Assembly (NCBI GenBank): GCA_019925095.2
Contig: CM034405.1
Location: 15,897,401-15,961,400 of the forward strand
Origin: Dendrolimus kikuchii
Taxonomy: Eukaryota; Arthropoda; Insecta; Lepidoptera; Lasiocampidae
Length of the DNA: 64,000 nt
Direction: 5' to 3'
The number at the start of each line of letters is the position of its first letter. The first letter of the stretch is position 1. Below are positions 1-11,130 of this stretch, one piece after another. Made by a program: the position numbers and the translations under genes. The notes under the pieces are model-generated. The model searched no databases. It saw only the letters and a list, made by a program, of their open reading frames with translations, and was not told the DNA's origin.

Positions 1-233
1 TTATTTTATTATACTATATATATAATATAATACGTTTTCAAACTTTTTTTTGATGATTGATTTGATTGATTTTTAATTACCTTAATGAAAAAGCGAGAAA
101 AGAATTAACAGTAAAAATGTACGATTATAATATAGCTTTGTTAAGCATTACTTTTCTGCTAGAAGACTGTTATAAATTTCCCCCAGCGTTAAAAATAGTT
201 ATTATTAAATTTACTGATTCCATACTATTACAG

Positions 234-374
234 ACGTATGTTGGTGTGTGAGTGCTCGTGGTGAACCACTGAAAGGTTCTTTAGTGCGAGGAGCCAAACC
301 TTCGTGCAACTTCAGACAAGCCAGAAAATGGGTGAAGCGAGACCCTTTTGATGAAAAAGCCAGAGCTGATGAAG
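234..374 (+). CDS. Gene A exon: end of first TY repeat
   Basis: A polypyrimidine-poor acceptor (ttacag) precedes 234 and a GT donor (gtaaat) follows 374. The frame reads VCWCVSARGEPLKGS and then CNFRQARKW, the CWCV core and closing Cys of a thyroglobulin type-1 repeat. The first half of the repeat must be in an exon upstream of the window. The exon ends in phase 1 and joins 1167 to give ADEVLEEL. Confidence 0.85.
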
Positions 375-3300
375 GTAAATATCATTTAGATAACGCAAAT
401 CAAAATACTAAATGCAAATTTTGGGCTTAATGTCCAAAAAATTAAAGTGTTCAAAGAGTAGTGTGTTGATAAAAAAAAGTAGTAAGCCCAGTTTTTCCCA
501 TATGAAAAAGTTGGGAGTAGGCTTAACAATAATTTTAACATTACTTACTGACACTTAAGAACTTTGTATTCACCAATCAAATCAAAAATGGCCGAAACCT
601 CGAAAACAAAAATTAACCCTTGTGGTTCTTATTTTTATTAATATTAATAAAACTAAACTAGAAGGTGATGTCAGGAGCCTTAAGAACAGACGAGCGTGCA
701 TGACAAGAGTTATGAATGTCAAAGAAGCAAGTGAGGTGTGTAAGAATAAGCCTAAATGGAGCTCTGTTGTTCGTGCCTACCCCGCAAGGGAACTGGCGTG
801 AAGTTATGTATGTATGTAATAAAACTACAATAACTATAAACTTAAAAATAAACTACAAACTATATAAAATCTAAAACTAAATAACAAAAGGGGAAAATAT
901 CTAAAGATAAGTTATTGGTCCCAAACCACTGTCACTTACCGGGAACGTTCCCAGAAGGCTGGCGGCGTTGCCACGTTGTATATCAAAGCAACTTTAGAAA
1001 CATTACTTTTATTAGTAAATATTTTTATTAATATAGAACTAAGTTGATACTACTCCGAAGCAGATAAGTACTCTAAATACAACTCAGATTAAACTCTAGT
1101 AAAATGATGATGCTGATGATAATTCATAAGTATTAGTTATTAATATTAATTTCATATTTTTAACAGTGCTTGAAGAACTCATCAGACAAATGACAACGTA
1201 CAGAGTAGATGAATTCAACGAAGACGAGGATATCGAGAATATGGAGTTAGAATCAGAAGTTCGTGAAGATCCAGACAATATTCAAGAAAGTCGAGAAATT
1301 AAGGAAGATAATCCAGTTATTTCTGAAATTGTGGAACCAAAGACTGCTGATACAACGCGACGAATGGAAAAGCCACTTGTAGTTGAAGAGAAAACTGTCT
1401 TTAAAACCAAATGTCAACTGATGCAAGAGGAAATTGAGAATGGTAAGTTACATAAATTATTAAATGGAATTCAATAAGAGTAATAAATACTACTTAAATG
1501 TTAACCGAAGGTACGTTATAAACTTTACATGTGAATAAGTTAAAAGCTATCATAACCCAAAAAATCACATTATTTATTAAATATTAATGTGAATTTAAGA
1601 ATGAAAATTATTTTTAAAAAAATCAAAAAACTTCTGTTCGTTTTCGGACTTGCGAGCATATTTTTTGATTATTAAAAAGAGGTCTTTTTAATCTTCAAAA
1701 ATATGTTTGCAAATTAAGTTGAACTGAAATGACAGGGCCTCTATATATCATCTAATCAGCTGTGTCACACGGACGGACAGGTATCCAGATAAATTTTTTG
1801 TACTGTTTAGTATTAAAACCCGAAAAAGAGATTCTGTATTATCATTATGTACCTTGTTTAATTTTGGAACAAACAAATGTCTTTAAAACTCACAAATTAT
1901 AAATTATATGATGTAGGCGCGGAAGGTCACCGACCCCGTTGTCTGTCGGACGGGTCGTTCTCCCCACGGCAGTGCTCGCGAGGCAGGTGCTGGTGCGTGG
2001 ACGCAGCGGGCCAGAGAAGACAGCACGCTGGGCCTGTACCTGATCTGCCTGGGCGGGATCCATGTGGTATGTACTAGTAAAGTTATTTTATAAATTATTA
2101 GGATATGCTCGTTACTTCGTCCATGCTTGATTTGAAATTCCCGCGGAATTTCCGGGACACAAAGTACCACAGTATTTAAAAATAATGTAAGCGATGTTAA
2201 ACCTGTGCCGGAATAAGCTAATTTTTATGCACCCGAGCAACTTCAAACTCCCAGGAAAATTCCCGCAGGATTCCCGGGATAAAAAAATATCACACATTGT
2301 TACATAAAATTTGCTATCGATCAGTAAAAAAACACATTGGAATTGGATTTTTTTTTAACCTGACCATTTAAAATTATTCTCATAAAAATTCCCGCACGAT
2401 TCGGGATAAAAAGTAGAGCAGATTTTTAAGTCTCAGAATTAGTTGTCGATCACCGAATACCTCATCAAAATCGGCCCTGTAGTTTTTACGTGAATTCCGA
2501 ATAAGCAGACATGAAATCTGTTCTCCATCGTTTAAATTATCTATTTCATATATTTTTTTTAAATAGCTTTAATGTACACACTGCATGAATAATTTTTTTC
2601 TCTCTCTCCAGAACTAACAAAAATAGAATCAGCGATATTGGAACTGGAACTACTTGGAGTGGACAGTCCGATAGCTGAAAAAGCGAGATCGACGCTTGCG
2701 AGCAAATTGACCGATTTAGGTGCACCTGTCCCGGTTACCTTGTCAAAGGACAAAGGCACTGTGAAGTTGAGAGCTTCTTTGACAGGCCCTAAAGCTGTGG
2801 ACGTCGTATACCATATCGAGAATGTGGTAAGTGTACTTGTATTATGAGAGATGAATATTAGTAATAATAAACCAATTCAATTTGCCAGGTGGTAGGGCAT
2901 TTGCCCGACTGGGTGGCTACTACCCCTGGTCTATAGTATGCCGCCATATCAGCCTTGTGTTGTGTTCCGGCATTAGTGACCAGGTTCCAGTCTCCCTTAA
3001 TAAAGCAGCAGCGCATTTGTAGCACTTTTGGTGTTGCAAATGTCCATAGGCGATGGTAACCGCTTTCCATCAAGTGGGCCGTCTGCGTGTCTGCTGAACT
3101 CATGCAATAATAATAAAAAAACTGGGCTTCCCGCACAACATATGGGGCTCTTCAAAAAGTGTCTCAACAAGATGGCGACGTATCTGCTAATTTAGTGTTT
3201 TAGATGTCCATAAGCGACGGCAGCAGGGCCGGCCTTGGTCTTTTTGCTGCCGTAGGCAAACTCAAAAAATGCCCACCGAAGCTTAAGAAAACTTCTTTAA

Positions 3301-5353
3301 CCAGAAAAATTATATATAATTCAGTTAAGACATTAATATTAATACAGATTTTATTAAACAAAAATTGTTTTATTGAAAAACAAAATTTACATTTCTTTTT
3401 TTTGCTTTAGTAGTTCAAGTGTTATTGCAGACATTTTTGTAGGCCGTAGCCATTAGGCCTACCGTGCCTACCGTCTAGAACCGCCCCGATCAGGAAAATC
3501 GTTTACCAAATTGCCAACATGCAAAAATAAAACAGAGTCGAAAGTTACCTACTAATCGCAAATTAACATTTTTTTTATTGCTAAAGTACGGCAGATAAGA
3601 TAGATAACACTGTATTGCTCTCCAAATATACATTTTCAATAATACACAATTACTTATCGCTTAAAGCAATCTCTTCCAGACAACCTTTAAGGAATAGTTT
3701 AACCTAATCTGGCGATGTAGGTGGTGTAGATTATAAGGTATATCATAAACAAACATACTTAAACTACATATTTTATAAATTAAATATACATATTTAAATT
3801 ACTTTATTGATTATAAGCTGACAGTATACTTGATGGAAAGTGATTGCCGTTGCTTATGGTTATTTGCAACACTAAAGGTGGTACCAATATACTGCCGACT
3901 TCGAAAGGGGACTAAAACCTGGCCACTAAATGCACTAATGTCTTGTTTAACTTTAGGTAAAACAAGAGAAACTGGCCGGTGTGAAAAATTCGGACAATGA
4001 TAATGTTTTATGGGCCGACATGATTCGCAGCGAGTACAGGCTGGCCGCGCCCTCGCCGCCTGCGATGCAACAACGGGAAATCCTTAGCGAGTCCACTGTA
4101 AGTTTTCATTACTTCAGTTAAAAGACAACAATAAAGGATTCTGAAGAGATGCCGAATTTTTTTATTGAAAATTTACTTGTACTTATTTCAAAAATTATTA
4201 ACGTATTTTGTTCAAATATGTTTAAGCTATACCAATTTTTGCTTTTTTAGAATTTACCACACCCCATTTGAACAATGAAGTCGTGGTAGCGTAATGACTA
4301 GCGCTAGCGCACGCGTCCCAAACTCAAAGGGCGCGGGTTCGAATCCTAGCCGGAATATATGCACCTCGTAGGCAGTTTTTCGACCTAATGTGCATATTGT
4401 TACAGTTACCACATGCTAACAATCGTGAAGGAAAACATTGTGATGAAACTCATGTGTCAAACCTGCCAAGCCGCTTTGGACAAGCGTGGCGGATATACTG
4501 TCCGTTCCCATATAGTGGGGGACCCGAGCCCAGCAGTGGGACATCTATGGGCTGTTAATATTATTATATTATTATATTTGAACAGTTAACAGGGGGACAC
4601 TTCTTATACTTTTCGAAGCGAATAACTTCAATTGTCTGAAATAGAGAAGTCCCGAAGAATCACTGTTACCGTTTTGATTTCTTATAGTCTTGAACTTTTT
4701 TTTCATTCGTCAGATATAAATCACTTTTCAAGTTTACACGAAATTAACTCGGAGCTTAGATTTTTTGCGAAGCTGCCAATCAGGCAGAAAGCCCACATCA
4801 GTGAAAGCGGTTGCCGTCGCCTAAAGAAGTTTACAATACCAGGGGCCAAGCCAACGTGTTTGCAGCCTCTCTAATGGGATAGTGGGATAAGATAGGACGG
4901 GTAGAGGAAGGACATAGGGGGGAGCTGAAAATGGGCTATGGGTACTCTTACTGGTAACCGTTTCACACTGAAGATACACTTCACGTTAACAGTTTCACTT
5001 TCTGTAAAAGCGTGGTATGACCCCGATCGAGCTGTCCCTAACTTCACCATGGCTCTACCACGTCAGTGTTTCACTAAGTGATTATTACAAGATTTTTTTT
5101 AATCCAGGTGTCAGTAACAACATCATACCATACAGCGTTAATAGTACTAGCTGCGACATCAGCCTTCATCATCAGCGTACTTTGCGTCCTCGTGATGCTA
5201 TACAGGGGGAGGCTCCAACGCGAGCCCCAAAAGGCCGAGAGATTCCTCCCAGCGTCACCTCCAGTTTACGTCCTCTCTGCTGATGAGAAGGCGGAACTTG
5301 CGAGGGTATTGCATCCACCACCTATACAAAATGATGAACACTCGAGGGTATAA
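234..5353 (+). CDS. Single-pass membrane protein with thyroglobulin type-1 repeats (3' part of gene, 6 exons)
   Basis: Six exons (234-374, 1167-1442, 1917-2066, 2612-2826, 3957-4097, 5108-5353) join in one open frame of 388 residues ending at TAA 5353; the 5' end lies outside the window. Visible in order: the end of one thyroglobulin type-1 (TY) repeat with CWCV (residues ~3-6) and its closing Cys; an acidic linker rich in E/D; a complete second TY repeat with CWCV and a terminal Cys; a ~110-residue domain; one hydrophobic segment (TALIVLAATSAFIISVLCVL) followed by basic YRGRLQR; a ~50-residue cytoplasmic tail. TY repeats are extracellular, disulphide-bonded modules that often inhibit or resist cysteine proteases. 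TY repeat, juxtamembrane domain, one membrane helix and short tail match EpCAM/Trop2 topology, and DVVYHIEN loosely resembles a stretch in the EpCAM C-domain. That kinship is inference; the membrane TY assignment is firm. Confidence 0.85.
645..827 (+). mobile_element. 5'-truncated RTE-type retrotransposon tail
   Basis: 660-820 matches the last ~160 bp of the RTE copy ending at 52.95 kb (encoding SLKNRRACMTRVMN, then YPARELA and stop), followed by an (ATGT)n tail. It is flanked by an 11-bp direct repeat, taataaaacta, at 645-655 and 817-827, a target-site duplication. Five or so extra bases sit between the left repeat and the element. It lies in an intron of gene A. Confidence 0.85.
830..1000 (-). 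mobile_element. Retroelement 3'-end fragment (QRGNAAS family)
   Basis: On the minus strand the stretch at 905-1000 encodes residues like IQRGNAASLLG and is followed by an A/C-rich tail containing repeated AAACTAAA. The same arrangement recurs at 25127-25440 and 34690-34790. Related peptides are common at the C-terminus of arthropod retroelement ORFs, but the clade cannot be named from a fragment. Confidence 0.5.
1167..1442 (+). CDS. Gene A exon: acidic linker and start of second TY repeat
   Basis: Acceptor tttttaacag, donor gtaagt. It encodes 92 residues dominated by Glu/Asp (about a third), probably an extended linker between TY repeats. It closes with KTKCQLMQEEIEN, which supplies the first cysteine of the second TY repeat. 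The phase matches both neighbours. Confidence 0.88.
1917..2066 (+). CDS. Gene A exon: core of second thyroglobulin type-1 repeat
   Basis: The frame reads RPRCLSDGSFSPRQC, then GRCWCVDAAGQ, and ends GRDPC: the Cys pattern C..C..CWC..C of a TY domain, with the first Cys contributed by the previous exon. Acceptor gatgtag, donor gtatgt. The exon is far more GC-rich than the flanking introns. Confidence 0.92.
2085..2530 (-). repeat. Helitron-like repeat with degenerate ~150-180 bp internal monomers
   Basis: The minus strand carries repeated blocks of the form 'gatcgatagcaaatt ... tttttatcccggga ... gcgggaattttcc'. The same blocks occur at 38190-38470 and 42690-43330, next to a leader reading 'ctactgggccgatttcga'. 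Such leaders are common in non-autonomous lepidopteran Helitron-like elements; the class assignment is inference. It lies in an intron of gene A. Confidence 0.5.
2612..2826 (+). CDS. Gene A exon: membrane-proximal ectodomain
   Basis: A strong acceptor (ctctctctccag) and donor gtaagt bound a 72-codon exon. The segment begins with a helix-like stretch (ELTKIESAILELELLG) and ends with an alternating hydrophobic pattern (TVKLRASLTG, DVVYHIENV), as expected of a small alpha/beta domain between TY repeat and membrane. No cysteines occur in it. Confidence 0.85.
2875..3120 (+). mobile_element. LINE-tail/SINE-like element, family A copy 1
   Basis: 5'-truncated copy of a ~320 bp dispersed element also at 30842-31150, 34217-34525, 40772-41088 and 60975-61250. 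It ends 'gcaaatgtccataggcgatg' then 'ccatcaagtgggccgtctg' and an A-rich tail. The last ~90 bp resembles the 3' end of the CR1-like copy at 9085-9180, suggesting shared reverse-transcriptase recognition. Confidence 0.7.
3200..3490 (+). repeat. Dispersed repeat with GGGCCGGCC core
   Basis: Begins with a short family-A-like piece (tgtccataagcgacggcag), then 'gcagggccggccttggtctt', and closes with a degenerate inverted counterpart ('ccgtagccattaggcctacc'). It has no coding content and fits a short non-autonomous transposon in the intron of gene A. Confidence 0.35.
3957..4097 (+). CDS. Gene A exon: juxtamembrane segment
   Basis: Phase-0 exon of 47 codons between a ctttag acceptor and a gtaagt donor. 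It reads VKQEKLAGVKNSDNDN and then WADMIRSEYRLAAPSPP, continuing the ectodomain and ending in a Ser/Glu-rich stretch just before the membrane helix encoded by the next exon. Confidence 0.85.
4275..4570 (+). mobile_element. tRNA-derived SINE
   Basis: The head reads like a tRNA: an A-box-like stretch (gtggtagcgtaatgactag) and a clear B box, GGGTTCGAATCC, ~55 bp later, the two halves of an internal Pol III promoter. The body ends 'gcccagcagtgggacatc' then 'tatgggctgttaa' with a short (TTA)n tail. It sits in the last intron of gene A. Confidence 0.7.
5108..5353 (+). CDS. Gene A terminal exon: transmembrane helix and cytoplasmic tail
   Basis: Acceptor ttttaatccag. The exon encodes one ~22-residue hydrophobic helix, a basic stop-transfer cluster (YRGRLQR), then a proline- and acid-rich tail of about 50 residues ending HSRV before TAA. 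ATAAA-type poly(A) signals occur at about 5470 and 5537, but both fall in a MITE-like repeat, so the real 3' end is uncertain. Confidence 0.88.
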   Translation: MSVTTSYHTALIVLAATSAFIISVLCVLVMLYRGRLQREPQKAERFLPASPPVYVLSADEKAELARVLHPPPIQNDEHSRV

Positions 5354-5424
5354 CCTTTAGGTTTATCTTATGCTAAGGTTATAAGTTCTGACACTGGTTG
5401 AGAATTAGGCGGTTATTATATTAC

Positions 5425-5545
5425 GTCGATTTTCGGACCCTTTATGTAAGCCAGGATGGTGTAATAAAATAAAGAGAGCTGGTATCTATAGCTAAATTAC
5501 GCTTCTCTGGACCGGGTCCGTAAATCAGTGTAGTGTAATAAAGGT
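5425..5545 (+). repeat. MITE (copy 1 of 2)
   Basis: About 115 bp with imperfect inverted ends ('cggaccctttatgtaagcca' against 'gaccgggtccgtaaatcag'). An inverted, diverged copy lies at 26045-26175. Short non-autonomous DNA transposon; superfamily unknown. Confidence 0.45.
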
Positions 5546-6090
5546 TTTTAGTACTAGGAATGTTGTATTACTCATTATAAAAGAGATTACACAATGGCAT
5601 GAAAGAAGAAACTAAGAATGATACGTCTAGTAAAAACTATTAACCCATCACCTGTAGAAGGGACCGCAACTAACCCAAAAGTCATTCTTGTGTCGGTTTT
5701 TGATATACGATAGAAAATATCATTAAAATTGTATTAATTTTTAGAAAATATTTTGGATCAAATCAGTTAAAATTTGAAAAGAAAAAAGTTGAATGAAGAA
5801 TTAGCCCGGACTTAAACTGCTCGCGTAATGCTTATAAGATTAAGCGGGCACTACGATTTATCAAAACTTACCAGAAAGATCATTTTATAGCTGAGCCCGG
5901 TGTCTGGTATAGTTAACGTAGTGTTTGCTTAGCCTAGAGGCTTGCAGGAGCAAAACTTACAGATCTAAGGAAGCGCTGGATGAGTTTCTTTTCAATTTCA
6001 TATTGAAATATCAAAATAAAGTCTATAAGTTTCCACAAACATATCGGTTATAAATCGGCAGAAATCGATACAACTGACAGCTCACGAATA
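5546..6090. other. Intergenic, nothing recognised
   Basis: AT-rich sequence after gene A. I see no exon-like frame, RNA gene or familiar repeat. Confidence 0.5.
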
Positions 6091-6094
6091 AAAT

Positions 6095-6345
6095 AGAAGG
6101 GCTTCATCTGAGATAATGCTACAGATATAGGCCGTTTCAAGCAGGTATGGCGATGGGTGTAATGCGTTATTTGTAAAGATATTACTTTTAATTGTTAATA
6201 ACGTTACATATTTACGGATAACATATATACGCTAATGTAGCTGTTCGACAACGGCGTTATTTTTAACGCTGTAAGTAAGGCGCATTCGGCCACAGTCAAT
6301 ATCTTTAACATTATTGCAGGTGCCACATTAAAGTTCAAGAAATGT
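6095..6345 (+). repeat. MITE family B, copy 1
   Basis: Starts 'gggcttcatctgagataatg' and ends 'attattgcaggtgccacatt', which are inverted relatives. Inside both ends is a second inverted pair around 'gcaggtatggcgatggg' and 'cgcattcggccacag'. Other copies: 36957-37137, 62228-62490 and a remnant at 42130-42270. It has no coding capacity. Confidence 0.6.
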
Positions 6346-7289
6346 CATTCTTGGTATTTTTCTTGCATGACAACGGGACGTAACATGAATATTAAACAAC
6401 TTCTGATATAAATAGACTTCTTAAAAATATATCAAATATGTATTATTATGAATTTCCGTGTTGATGTGAGAATCACATTAGCAATGGAACTTTCAGAAGT
6501 CGATTTCAGCAAGCAATTTGTAGTATTTACACTGGTATAGAAAGCATTCTTCTGCATGTTCTAAAACTTGTAAGATTTCCTAAAAGTTTATATAAAACTT
6601 GTCAGAGACATTACTAGAAATTGCTAGCTAGAGCAATTCTCGCTTTAGTTTTTTGATCAGTGTCAAATCGAAAACGTGGTGAATTGAATTTTAAGTTTTG
6701 AATATCTTATATATTAAGACTGTTTGCATAACGAAGAGGGCTTCCAGAAATCTCAATAGATAAATATATATTTGTCGGTTAGGACCCCAAGTTATAACAA
6801 TTCAGTCAGAATGGTTACGGGCTTAATTAATGTTAATTTATTAATTAATCAGTAATATTCTAATTCAAAACCGTCATAATAATGGCACTCCAGAGAAACA
6901 TTTGGAAATAGTTGGTACATAGAGTCTGCGCCACAAAAGAATTCCCTTAGACGCGGAGTTGCAATCGCCGTACATTACTCCTGCCTGAGTAAGAATAGTA
7001 AATACAAAACATTTTATAATTGAAGCTGTTCATTTATTTGCTGGCTACTTTACGAACAAAATTCTATATAATAGCAGAGCTGCCACTTTTAGTTCCTTAG
7101 TTTTCCGTGGGACTTGTTTTGTGGCGTAAACTCTCTACAAAGTTTTTCGACAATCATTTCGGATAACAATTTTTACACTACTACAAATGCTGGTATACTG
7201 GCTGCTGGAATTCCGTAAATTCCATTATAAAGTCGGCTAACTCGGGAATAACAGCTAGTTGGTAGGTAATCCGGTGCTACAGCAACAGT

Positions 7290-7460
7290 TAAGTTGATAT
7301 TAGACAGTGCATTTCTGTCTTTTAATTTGGAAAAGCAACCAAAGTGATCCAAACATAATCTTAAAACAATGACATCGCATGCCAGCATGTCCTTTCAGTT
7401 CGGTGGCTCTTAACAAAATTTATTCAATTTGATTAATTCGACTAATATCAACAGTTCTGT
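7290..7460 (+). repeat. MITE family C, copy 1
   Basis: Shares 'gatattagac..catttctgt', 'aaagtgatcca' and a terminal 'gactaatatca' with 39010-39180 and 60735-60905. The ends are inverted relatives (tgatattagac against gactaatatca). Confidence 0.45.
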
Positions 7461-7574
7461 TGTGAGATTACAACCCTATTCGAAGACCTATGTGAACCAA
7501 GTAAAATACGAACTTGTAGTACAATAACAAAAGAGGTGTTGTGGATTATTGATTACAATAAATGACAATTGTCA

Positions 7575-9180
7575 TCACCGACACTGTTCATCCTGCATAT
7601 CAATGACTTGTTGTCTATAGAGAACATCAGTGCAACGCCTATGACAGTACCGGTGACGCCAGATACACCAGTCGCGCTAATGTCTGTCGGTCGCTAGTAG
7701 AAGAGAGTCTGATCAGATTTCTGTCTCAAGTAGAGAACTCCCTGGAGGGAGTTTCTGAATGGGAACGATAAATCTTGTTCATATTAAACCCACAAAGACA
7801 CAAGTCTGCGCATTCTCAGCCAAAAAAACCCCATTCGTCACTGCGTCACAATTCCAATGAACAACCGTCACCATCACCAATAGTATTGGGATCGTTAGTT
7901 TTTTTTTTTTATTGGACTTGACTTTATGTTGTTGGTCCGAAGACCTTACAACTTTACCGGGGTCTTTGGGGCGAGTGCCTTCGCGAAGCGAAGGCGCTCG
8001 AGCCCGGGGGGGCAACTTGCTCGAGGGAGCTCCCTAAGGAGTTTTACCTCGGCTGGACTGTTGCCATGAATGGGGAATGAATTTAATGATGCCCACCATA
8101 GGGTGACACAAAATACTAATTGAGAACGGGCGACGGGTAATATAAAGCCCGAAGGGAAGGATCACGGCGGGCCGGGATCGGTGGTTTGCGGTGGCCTACG
8201 CTATCTTACTGCCGTTTCGCAACGTGTTATGGCTGGGAGAGAAGAAACGGCGAAAGAAACTTCCCAGCAACACGCCTAGTCTATCCTGTGGGGTGAGCTA
8301 TGTCTCCTAGCGTCCCTCGCGGGGACGTGGAGAGATCTTGATTGGCGGCGTCTGAGACGCCGCCGTCTGTGTCTGTCTGTCGGTGCCTGCCAGCCTACTA
8401 CTGTTCTAACCGTGGGCGGACTGATCCGGGCCAGCCGTTTCGTAATAACGTCGACTCTGTCCGTCAGGACGTTACGCGGTCGTCGCACAAGAGCCTTTCG
8501 ACGAGGCTTATAATCGGACGCGGGATCGTTAGTGTCGACATAACGAACGACGTAAAATTTCGGGGTTATCTGGAAGGCAAGGCGAAATTTGCCTCTAAAA
8601 AGCTTAGTTTGCTAAACCGGTCGAAGCAGTACTTCACCTCGCGGCAACGACTTCTGCCGTACAAAGATCAAATCAGACTGCATATGGAGTACTGCTCATA
8701 GTTATGGGCCGGAGCACCCGCTTACCAGACTGAAACCCTCGACTCCATTTAGCGTTGCGCCGTTCGTATCGTCGACTATCCCGTACTAACAGGCGGTTTA
8801 GAATCGCTTAGCCAAGAAGAGACTTTGCGTTCCTCTGCGTATTTTACCGCCTGTACAACGGGGAGTGTTCCGAGGAATTGTTTCATCTGGTGACTACGCC
8901 TCGCTTACAATCACACCATTCGCCAGCGACGGGATTTAAGTTCCCACGCTCACGGTTCTCTAGAACATTTATCCGCGTACAACAATGGTCTAGAGAGAAC
9001 TTCCCGCCGCGGCTTTCCCTTTGCGCTATGACATGGGTTTTTAAGAAGGGCGTTATAAAATTTCTTAGTGGTCGGCAACGGGTTAGCGACACCCCTGGTG
9101 TTGCAAACATCCATTGGCGACGGTAACCACTTTCCATCAGGTGGGCCGTTTGCTTTTTTGCCTGGTTTAGGCAATAAAAA
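7575..9180 (+). mobile_element. Degenerate CR1-like non-LTR retrotransposon 3' half, interrupted
   Basis: Broken frames encode the end of a reverse transcriptase: FILHINDL, then a frame-shifted relic of the YADDSTGD block near 7640, NLVHIKPTKTQVCAFSAKKT (7771-7830), and after an insertion VDITNDVKFRGYLEGKAKFA, LNRSKQYF and HMEYCS (to ~8700). The 3' end reads VANIHWRR, then a UTR with 'gatgggccgtttgc'-like sequence and poly(A) at 9173-9185. Several stops and frameshifts make it dead. A second retroelement sits at 7899-8521. Confidence 0.8.
7888..8533 (-). mobile_element. Retroelement nested in the CR1-like copy, with target duplication
   Basis: gggatcgttag occurs at 7888-7898 and again at 8522-8532, and the CR1 reading frame resumes exactly after it. 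The insert starts with a T run (7899-7911), the reverse complement of a poly(A) tail, so it entered in minus orientation. The ~620 bp insert is GC-rich, has no convincing ORF, and shares 'cgcaacgtgttatggctggg' and 'gaagaaacggcgaaagaaac' with a fragment at 17807-17885. Confidence 0.85.
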
Positions 9181-9189
9181 AACTCATAA

Positions 9190-10665
9190 AATTATAAAAC
9201 TCACACTCGGTCCTCTTATCGGTGCATTTAAACTTATGCATAAAAACAGATAAATTAATACATTTATTCCGTTCCAAAACTTTTTATTCTAAATTTTCAA
9301 CGCCAAAACACATAAGATGACTAAAAAATTGCATATTTAATAAACCGTTATTTAGAGCCTTAATCAGACAACCTTTTCGTTATGCAAGCACCTGTAGCTT
9401 ATATAAACGTTACTCGTTCGAATCGTAAATTTAGTACAGGTACTAAAATAAATACTAGGGTCCAATATATTGGCTAGAATTCGAGTAACGTATGTATTAT
9501 TTACATATTTCGTTTTATTTCTGTATTGATAGATCCGTGTAGATTTTATTTTAAAATGAAAAATGTTTTCGAACTGTCAATATTGCAATAAAATACTTTG
9601 GAGATGGATTTGGTATAAATTAGATAAAAAATGTATAGAGATGAGATTTTAATGCTTGAATACTAGATAGGGTCTAGTAAGTTTCTGTAAACCTATTCAT
9701 ATTTCAAAAGATATCCTCTTTTCATAAAAGTTTGCAAGATTTATAAACTCATTAAAAAGATTGTTATCTATAATAGCATTGAGAATGCGATTACTTAAAA
9801 ATTTTTTTTTACTCTTTTTAACAAGTCTATAAAACTCGTACCACTATTACGATTAAGGGGCATACTAACCATCGAATAACCAATATTTGGTATTGCCAGA
9901 TGATAAAATAATAATAGTGAAAAGTGATCGACAAATCTGGATAAAGAGATGAAATTACATAGTATAGCATTTTAGGGGCTTACAATAACTTTATATAAGA
10001 TAAGTAAATCATATTGTTTCCAATTTTCAATAGAGATTAAAATATATTGATTGGACTTTACTACAAATAAATATTCGTGCCTTACTTAGCCATGAAAAAG
10101 AAATTTTCATTAGTTTTCTTTTTAATTAGCTGGAAACAAGTCCATTAATATTTCTCATTAGCTACCAATAGTGTATCTAGTATCAAAATTAACTGAGCTA
10201 GTTTTTTCTGAAGAAATAATTTAGAATTTGTTAGTTTTAATATTTCAGACCTCAAAACAGTAGTATTTGAATTGTTAAAATAAAAGTTAGCTATTCTCAA
10301 AAGTTTATAACCAAATCCAGCTTTGACTTATCGTTCTTCTGAGCAATATTTGAAAATAACAATTTTTGTAGATAAAACATTGTTCTTTCAAATGTTGCCT
10401 TGAAAATTAAACGTTAATCTGTAAAATTGTAATCATATAAATTTGTTTATTACTTTAATAACTATTTAAAAATTATAGCTAAGAGTATTTCCAAAACTGA
10501 CCAATTAGCAGTTACAAATTCAAAATAATAACAATTTTGGAATCTTTTTATTTTATTACTACATATATAGATAAAATAATATTATATAAACTTATCTTAG
10601 TTTGTTAAGGTTATAATTACTCATACAATAATATACATAAAATATTATGTGATACAATTTTACAT
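9190..10665. other. AT-rich intergenic DNA, nothing recognised
   Basis: Uniformly AT-rich with no exon-like frame, splice signals with coding character or repeat that I recognise. Confidence 0.5.
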
Positions 10666-10668
10666 ATT

Positions 10669-10875
10669 ACTCGAAAACCCGCATTTTGTGAACTGGAAAC
10701 CACCGTTGTAACTGTCAATCGGTCAAACTATAAAGATGACGGCCGTACTATAACCTATCATTTTTGTATTTTACTCCTTATTTTTATTATCTCACGATTT
10801 TATTTACGTTATGGTTACTAGTTTCAATAAAAACACTGGATGAATGTTTTTCAATATGCGGGTTTTCATATTTGT
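10669..10875. repeat. MITE with TIR around GAAAACCCGCAT
   Basis: 'gaaaacccgcattttgtgaa' at about 10673 is answered by 'caatatgcgggttttcatat' at about 10852. The ~200 bp between has no ORF. No copy elsewhere in the window was noticed. Confidence 0.6.
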
Positions 10876-11059
10876 TAAGTTTTGGTCTAATACTATTATA
10901 CTATAAGTGGTAAGCGAAAAGGTGCGTAAACTGAGGAAGCGAATACCTTTACGCCTCTAGTTCCTCACGTTGAGTCTCGAAGTTAACATATATTTCTAAT
11001 TTCCATTAATATTGAGCCAAGAATACATTTATCATCTGATTCTGCCCCTAGTGAAAGCT

Positions 11060-11130
11060 CGTATGCCTACCATCGGTTGAATTTTGACAATACTTGTATG
11101 GAGCTTATGTCAAATTTTAACCGGTAGTAG
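11060..11130. repeat. Palindromic repeat around CCGGTTAAAATTTGACATAA
   Basis: 'taccatcggttgaattttga' is followed by 'ggagcttatgtcaaatttta' and 'accggtagta', an imperfect inverted pair. Related stretches occur at 33275-33345 and 55815-55850, so this is a dispersed short element. Confidence 0.5.

Noticed and set aside
4285..4360. Functional tRNA gene
   Set aside because: B box is good, but the sequence continues into a known-type SINE body; acceptor stem does not pair convincingly.
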